DNA of 64,000 bases from Lateolabrax maculatus (lineage: Eukaryota; Chordata; Actinopteri; Acropomatiformes; Lateolabracidae): NCBI GenBank assembly GCA_031216445.1, contig CM062210.1, forward strand, positions 20,026,501-20,090,500. The letters run 5' to 3'. The translations under genes and the position numbers were made by a program. The notes beneath the pieces are model-generated. The model made no database searches. It saw only the letters and a list, made by a program, of their open reading frames with translations, and was not told the origin of the DNA. This document shows positions 59,957-64,000 of this stretch, piece after piece. Position 1 is the stretch's first letter, and each line of letters starts with the position of its first letter.

Positions 59957-60734
59957 CCTACCAACTCTTCGACGCACTGCAAACCAGAGAACAGCATCCG
60001 TCTCCCTCAGGGAAAGTTGCGTATTTAACGTTATGTAATTTTGAGCAAAAAACTTGAACTTTCCACAATGCACGGTTGGTCAGGATTTCTCTCACAAGAG
60101 CCAATTATTATTTTAAAAGTTGCTATTTCTGTAAGTCAACTATACAGAAGTACAGCTGCATCAATCCATTTTTGTGCCCAAGTTTTTAATCAGTGTCTAG
60201 CTAGCTAGCTATGTAAAACGATGATGTGCCCATTTTGAAAGGCCCTGCACACCCATTTACACCCACACAGGTGATTTTAATTATTGTGCCTGATAACAAC
60301 TCCCACGACTGCGTGGGCATGTGGAGACTGTGCTTGATCGACCATTTCCCCAGTCTCCTGCTATCTTTGTTGCACATGTAGAGAAGTGATTTCTGGCACA
60401 ATGTCACCTACTTCCAAGGTGCATGGAGAAGGGAAATAATGCAAAGAGGTCAAAACTACAGCAACTCTAGTAGAACAAAGAACAACATTATAGAACGACC
60501 AACGTTTCAGTTTGTGACCGTCATTGTGGTCACAATGCAACACATTACAAATAACACTGGAATAAGATGAGTTTGGTATCCACAATATGATTAGCCTCAA
60601 ACCATATGGTTTAGTAAACTAGCTGAGAAGTAAGGGGTGTACCCATAATGAATATGGGTTACACCACATTTGATCCGTACATTTTTGGAATCTATGGGGA
60701 GGTACCCTAGCTGTTATAGCGTAAAGTCATGTAA

Positions 60735-60965
60735 AAGTCAAGTCAATTTTATTTCTATAGCCCAAAATCACAAATCACTATCACAATCTGTACAGTGTTC
60801 GACACCTTCTGTCCTTACACCCTCGATTGGAATAACAAAAACAACAAAATCCCTCAAAATCTGCTAAAAGAGAAAAATTGAAGAAACCTCTGGTCGAGCA
60901 ACAGAGGAGGTATCCCTCTCCCATGGACAGACAAGAAATAGATCCCACATGTACAAAACAGACCC
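60735..60965 (-). repeat. LINE/SINE-type dispersed fish repeat end
   Basis: AAGTCAATTTTATTTCTATA-GCCCAAAATCACAAATCA, then GAAGAAACCTCTGGTCGAGC and ATCCCTCTCCCATGGACAG, is a block I recall as common in perciform genomes. It shares only the AAGTCAATTTTATTT start with the L2-like tail family. Confidence 0.55.
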
Positions 60966-61619
60966 AACTAAATCACAGTATATACAAATTATAATGACAA
61001 CATTTATTATAGATGTAGATTATAAAATATATGTGAAGAATGTGGACCCATGAAGACACTGAGCAATTTTAGGTGTCGCCAAACAGACCAAATCCACAAG
61101 ACCTATTCACCATGGAGACCAGGACAGGCCAGAAAAAGAAAGAAAGAAAGAAAGAGAGAGAGATAGAAAAAGAAGGGGAGACAAACTCAGTTTACAGATC
61201 TTTTCCCAGAATGTCCCCAAATTCAGAGGCCTAATCAGCCAGAATAAGTCAGCCAGTGTGTGTGTGCTGGGCCTTTAATTCTGCCTACAAAGACCTGACT
61301 GGCTGACTGTCAATGAGCACAACACCAAATCAAAGATGTGGGCAACGATTTAGAGGTCTGGAAGGCATATTTCTTTGAGTCTGAGAGAGGAGGCAAAGTG
61401 TTTTGTTTGCAATGTAATGTTATACATAAGAAGTTTGTCTTTTCAGACAAATGTTGTCTCACCAAAACACAAAACAGCAGCTATGCAGGCCAACCTTGTT
61501 GGATTGAAAATGCAAAATATGAAATATTTTGTGCCTACTTTAAATATCAATAAACAGCTCCGGGACTGGAACAACTTAACTGGAAGTACTTACAACTATT
61601 ACTGGTACTAATACTACTA

Positions 61620-61668
61620 CTGATGATGATGATGATAATGATGATGATGATGATGATGATAATGGAGA
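61620..61668 (+). repeat. (GATGAT)n-type microsatellite
   Basis: A GAT/GATGATAAT run follows a CTACTACT stretch. An AAAG/GA-rich tract lies at about 61,135-61,175. Confidence 0.93.
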
Positions 61669-62286
61669 CGATAAAGTCTTTGCCACACAACTAATGGGTT
61701 AGGAAAGGCTTTGCAGACTTCTGGCCGAGCACTCTGCAGGAAGCTGTCTGAGCCTCAGGAGTCCTGAGTCATCTGGTGAGAGGAGGAGCTGCTGTCTGCA
61801 ACATGAGCCACAGGAAGAAAAGACAAGTGAATCAATGAGGGAAGGAATTATAGTCAGTCTAAAACTGATGCACTGGTTGGATAAATTAGACATGGAGAGG
61901 AGAGACTGGACTTGGTTATGGAGGTGATTGGATTGATGATTTTCTTTTTTTTCTTTTTTTTTTTAAAGGTTTTTATTAATTTTTTCTCAAAATGACTGAC
62001 AGAATTACTGAGAGAAAAAGCAATTACCATTGAAAACATATCAATGTGCCACACTATTGCACAGGGTGACATGTTCCTTCATTACAATACACACACACTG
62101 TAGTTCATACACCATCCTGCTGCCTCAAATATGCACTAGAACACCTAATATGAATTAATACAGTGCTGAAAAATAGTCTATTTTCCCCTGATTGAGTAAT
62201 GTTAGATTAAAAACTACAGTGCGCAGCTGTTTTAGGAAATTACTGAGCCTTTAAAAAAAATGTAAGAAAAAAGTTTTTAAAGATTT

Positions 62287-62519
62287 AAGTCAAGTCAAGT
62301 CAATTTTATTTGTATAGCGCCAAATTATAACAAAAATGATGCTTTTCACGCTTTTCACATAGAGTAGGTCTAGACCATAGTCTTTTAAAATATTATTTAC
62401 AGAGACCCAACAGTTCCCACCATGAGCAGCACTTGGTGACTGTGGCGAGGAAAAACTCCCTTTTAACAGGTAGAAAGCAGCAGAACCAGGCTCTGGGTGG
62501 GCGGCCATCTGCACCGACC
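62287..62519 (-). mobile_element. 3'-end copy of the L2-like LINE
   Basis: It begins with AAGTC repeats and keeps the GTATAGCGCCAAA and CAACAGTTCCCACCATGAGC blocks, ending at CATCTGCACCGACCG. Small deletions are present near 62,340 and 62,475. Confidence 0.88.
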
Positions 62520-64000
62520 GCATTTACTTCTTCAGGAGGAATGAATGGGCTCGAGCTACAGAGTAAGGAAGTCAGAAACTACTAAGAGACAGACTAACAC
62601 ATTGTTGGTTTGGATCTTTTCATGGGATCTTTTGACAGTAAGAAAAATATAGAATAGTGCCAGTTTTATCCTATAAAGGTAGTTGTTATTTACTATGAAA
62701 ACAGCAAAGCAAATAATCAAAAACAAAAAACTGTCGATAAAAATCTAAAGATGGAGGAGCCTACTTCCATGTTCATGCTCAGCACCTCAAATTTGTTACA
62801 GCCGTACATTCTGTTAGAAGTGTTTGTTCCAATTGAAATTCTAAGATGTTACAAGGTTTCAAAGTTTCATTTCTGAAGTATAACCATTGAACATATATTT
62901 AGCTTTCCGCAGAAACCAGGACTTACACTCAACAAGTCGAGAATCAATAGACAGTGTATTTCAAGCAAAAACAGACCTGCTCTCCCAGGTCAAACCCTCT
63001 GATCCACAACCAGCAACCTTTAGTGACCATTTAGTCTCATTTAAACATAATTGTCTCTTCAGTCCCCCACTCCCTGCCTGCACCCACACTACTTTTGTCT
63101 CCCTGAGGTTTTTCTCTTCACCAAGATTACTGAGCCGGCCTTTAAAAGCACAACTCTGCTCTTTGTATTTCTAGTCCCATTCCCTCCCATTAAGCCCTGA
63201 GAGTCTGGGGCTCTGCTTGTCTTCTCTGCAGGCTATTGATCAGCGTCAGTGTTGGCCAGCCAGGGCTTCTCTCCTACAGATAGATCCACAACGGGCACGG
63301 CCGCCGGCTTTTCATTAAGAAAAACAACACAGACGAATGGCAGGGAAGAGGTAAAGGGCATCAGGGCTAAGAGTCTGATAATCAAACTTGATGGTTCTCT
63401 GCCAGCCCGTCCTCTGTCCTTCTTGTTGGTTTATTAGTCAGGCTGTTTGTCTGCTTTTTTGACCCGCCAGGCTTGTTTTGATTGCGGGAACTTGTGAAAA
63501 AAAAGATGCTGAAAATTAAGAGAGAACATGCTATCAACAGAAAGAAATACTTTATTTTCTTTCTATTCAAAGGTCTATCTATTCCCCATGTGACTTTAGA
63601 AAACATTTCAGTCCAGATGGGATTTTGATACCAGCAGATCAGCTTGGTGGCACTTCTATTTGAAGTCCTAAAAACACTGTGCTGAAAGGAAAACCTAATT
63701 TCACTGCAGGGCTAATCCTTAATGACTTTGCCCGTATCAGATTCTCCTTTTTATCGCAGCCGTCATGCCACTCAGTGCTAATATGTTAAACAAGAATTGG
63801 CAAAAGTCACATGTCAATCTGATGGATTCAAGCTGAAATCTGTAGCTGGAGAAAATGAATGTTCAGAGGTAATATCAGACAGGATATGTTGACAACAGGT
63901 AAAAGCACACAACGCCTCTCCTTTTCTGAATCTGTTTGAGTACTCCAATTCCTTCCAGTAAGACTTAAGCTGCTTGGGATTACTTTGAATCACACGTTTT
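62520..64000. other. Non-coding, possibly conserved near the end
   Basis: 63,690-63,790 (GCAGGGCTAATCCTTAATGA, TTTTTATCGCAGCCGTCATG) is repeat-free and resembles the other candidate non-coding elements. No coding frame is supported. Confidence 0.35.

Noticed and set aside
1..64000. CRISPR arrays, operons, bacterial-type terminators or ribosome binding sites
   Set aside because: The spliced gene, LINEs and microsatellites show vertebrate nuclear DNA. No regularly spaced repeats were seen.
1..64000. tRNA, rRNA or tRNA-derived SINE
   Set aside because: No A/B-box pair or cloverleaf sequence was recognised by eye. A tRNAscan run would be decisive.
1..64000. Endogenous retrovirus or LTR element
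   Set aside because: No paired long terminal repeats, primer-binding site or protease/integrase blocks were seen. All reverse transcriptase blocks are of LINE type.

Overview
The window looks like teleost fish nuclear DNA, probably percomorph. This is inferred from the spliced vertebrate gene, from AT-rich non-coding DNA full of CA/GT microsatellites, and from a repeat mix typical of ray-finned fish: L2/CR1-like, Rex1-like and RTE/Rex3-like LINE pieces, Tc1-like transposase relics, and short non-autonomous DNA elements. I could not run a search, so species and chromosome are unknown.

Only one protein-coding gene can be identified with confidence: HCCS, holocytochrome c synthase (cytochrome c heme lyase), on the + strand. 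Seven coding exons between 28,806 and 32,865 join without a frame break into a 281-residue protein. A GC-richer promoter and 5' leader lies at about 27,780-28,460, and a probable 3' UTR runs to a polyadenylation signal near 34,546. The notable feature is a symmetric 48-bp exon (29,060-29,107). It adds an extra Cys-Pro-Met motif to the N-terminus and looks like a partial duplicate of its neighbours. Upstream of the gene are an open frame on the opposite strand (possible head-to-head partner) and a small + strand ORF with a hydrophobic segment. Neither has an assigned identity.

Left flank (1-27,400): no recognisable host exon. It holds a Tc1 relic (2.15 kb), LINE fragments (4.2, 11.2 and 12.5 kb), one long L2-like LINE with readable reverse transcriptase (14.65-16.98 kb, minus strand), three copies of a ~480-bp terminal-inverted-repeat element (13.5, 23.6 and 26.3 kb; one has a second retroelement inside it and one has an apparent target duplication), and a perfect 48-bp palindrome (8.13 kb).

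Right flank (34,600-64,000): also without recognisable exons. It holds a second Tc1 relic, three decayed LINE reverse-transcriptase stretches (36.8, 39.0-40.1 and 43.5-44.2 kb, all minus strand), 3'-end copies of the L2-like LINE (45.05, 57.67 and 62.29 kb), a retroelement inserted within another (57.4-58.1 kb), a local direct duplication (58.4/59.7 kb), homopolymer and G-rich tracts, and several low-repeat, TAAT-rich stretches that could be conserved non-coding elements.

The window therefore describes one housekeeping mitochondrial gene within transposon-rich non-coding DNA. I found no novel multi-gene system.
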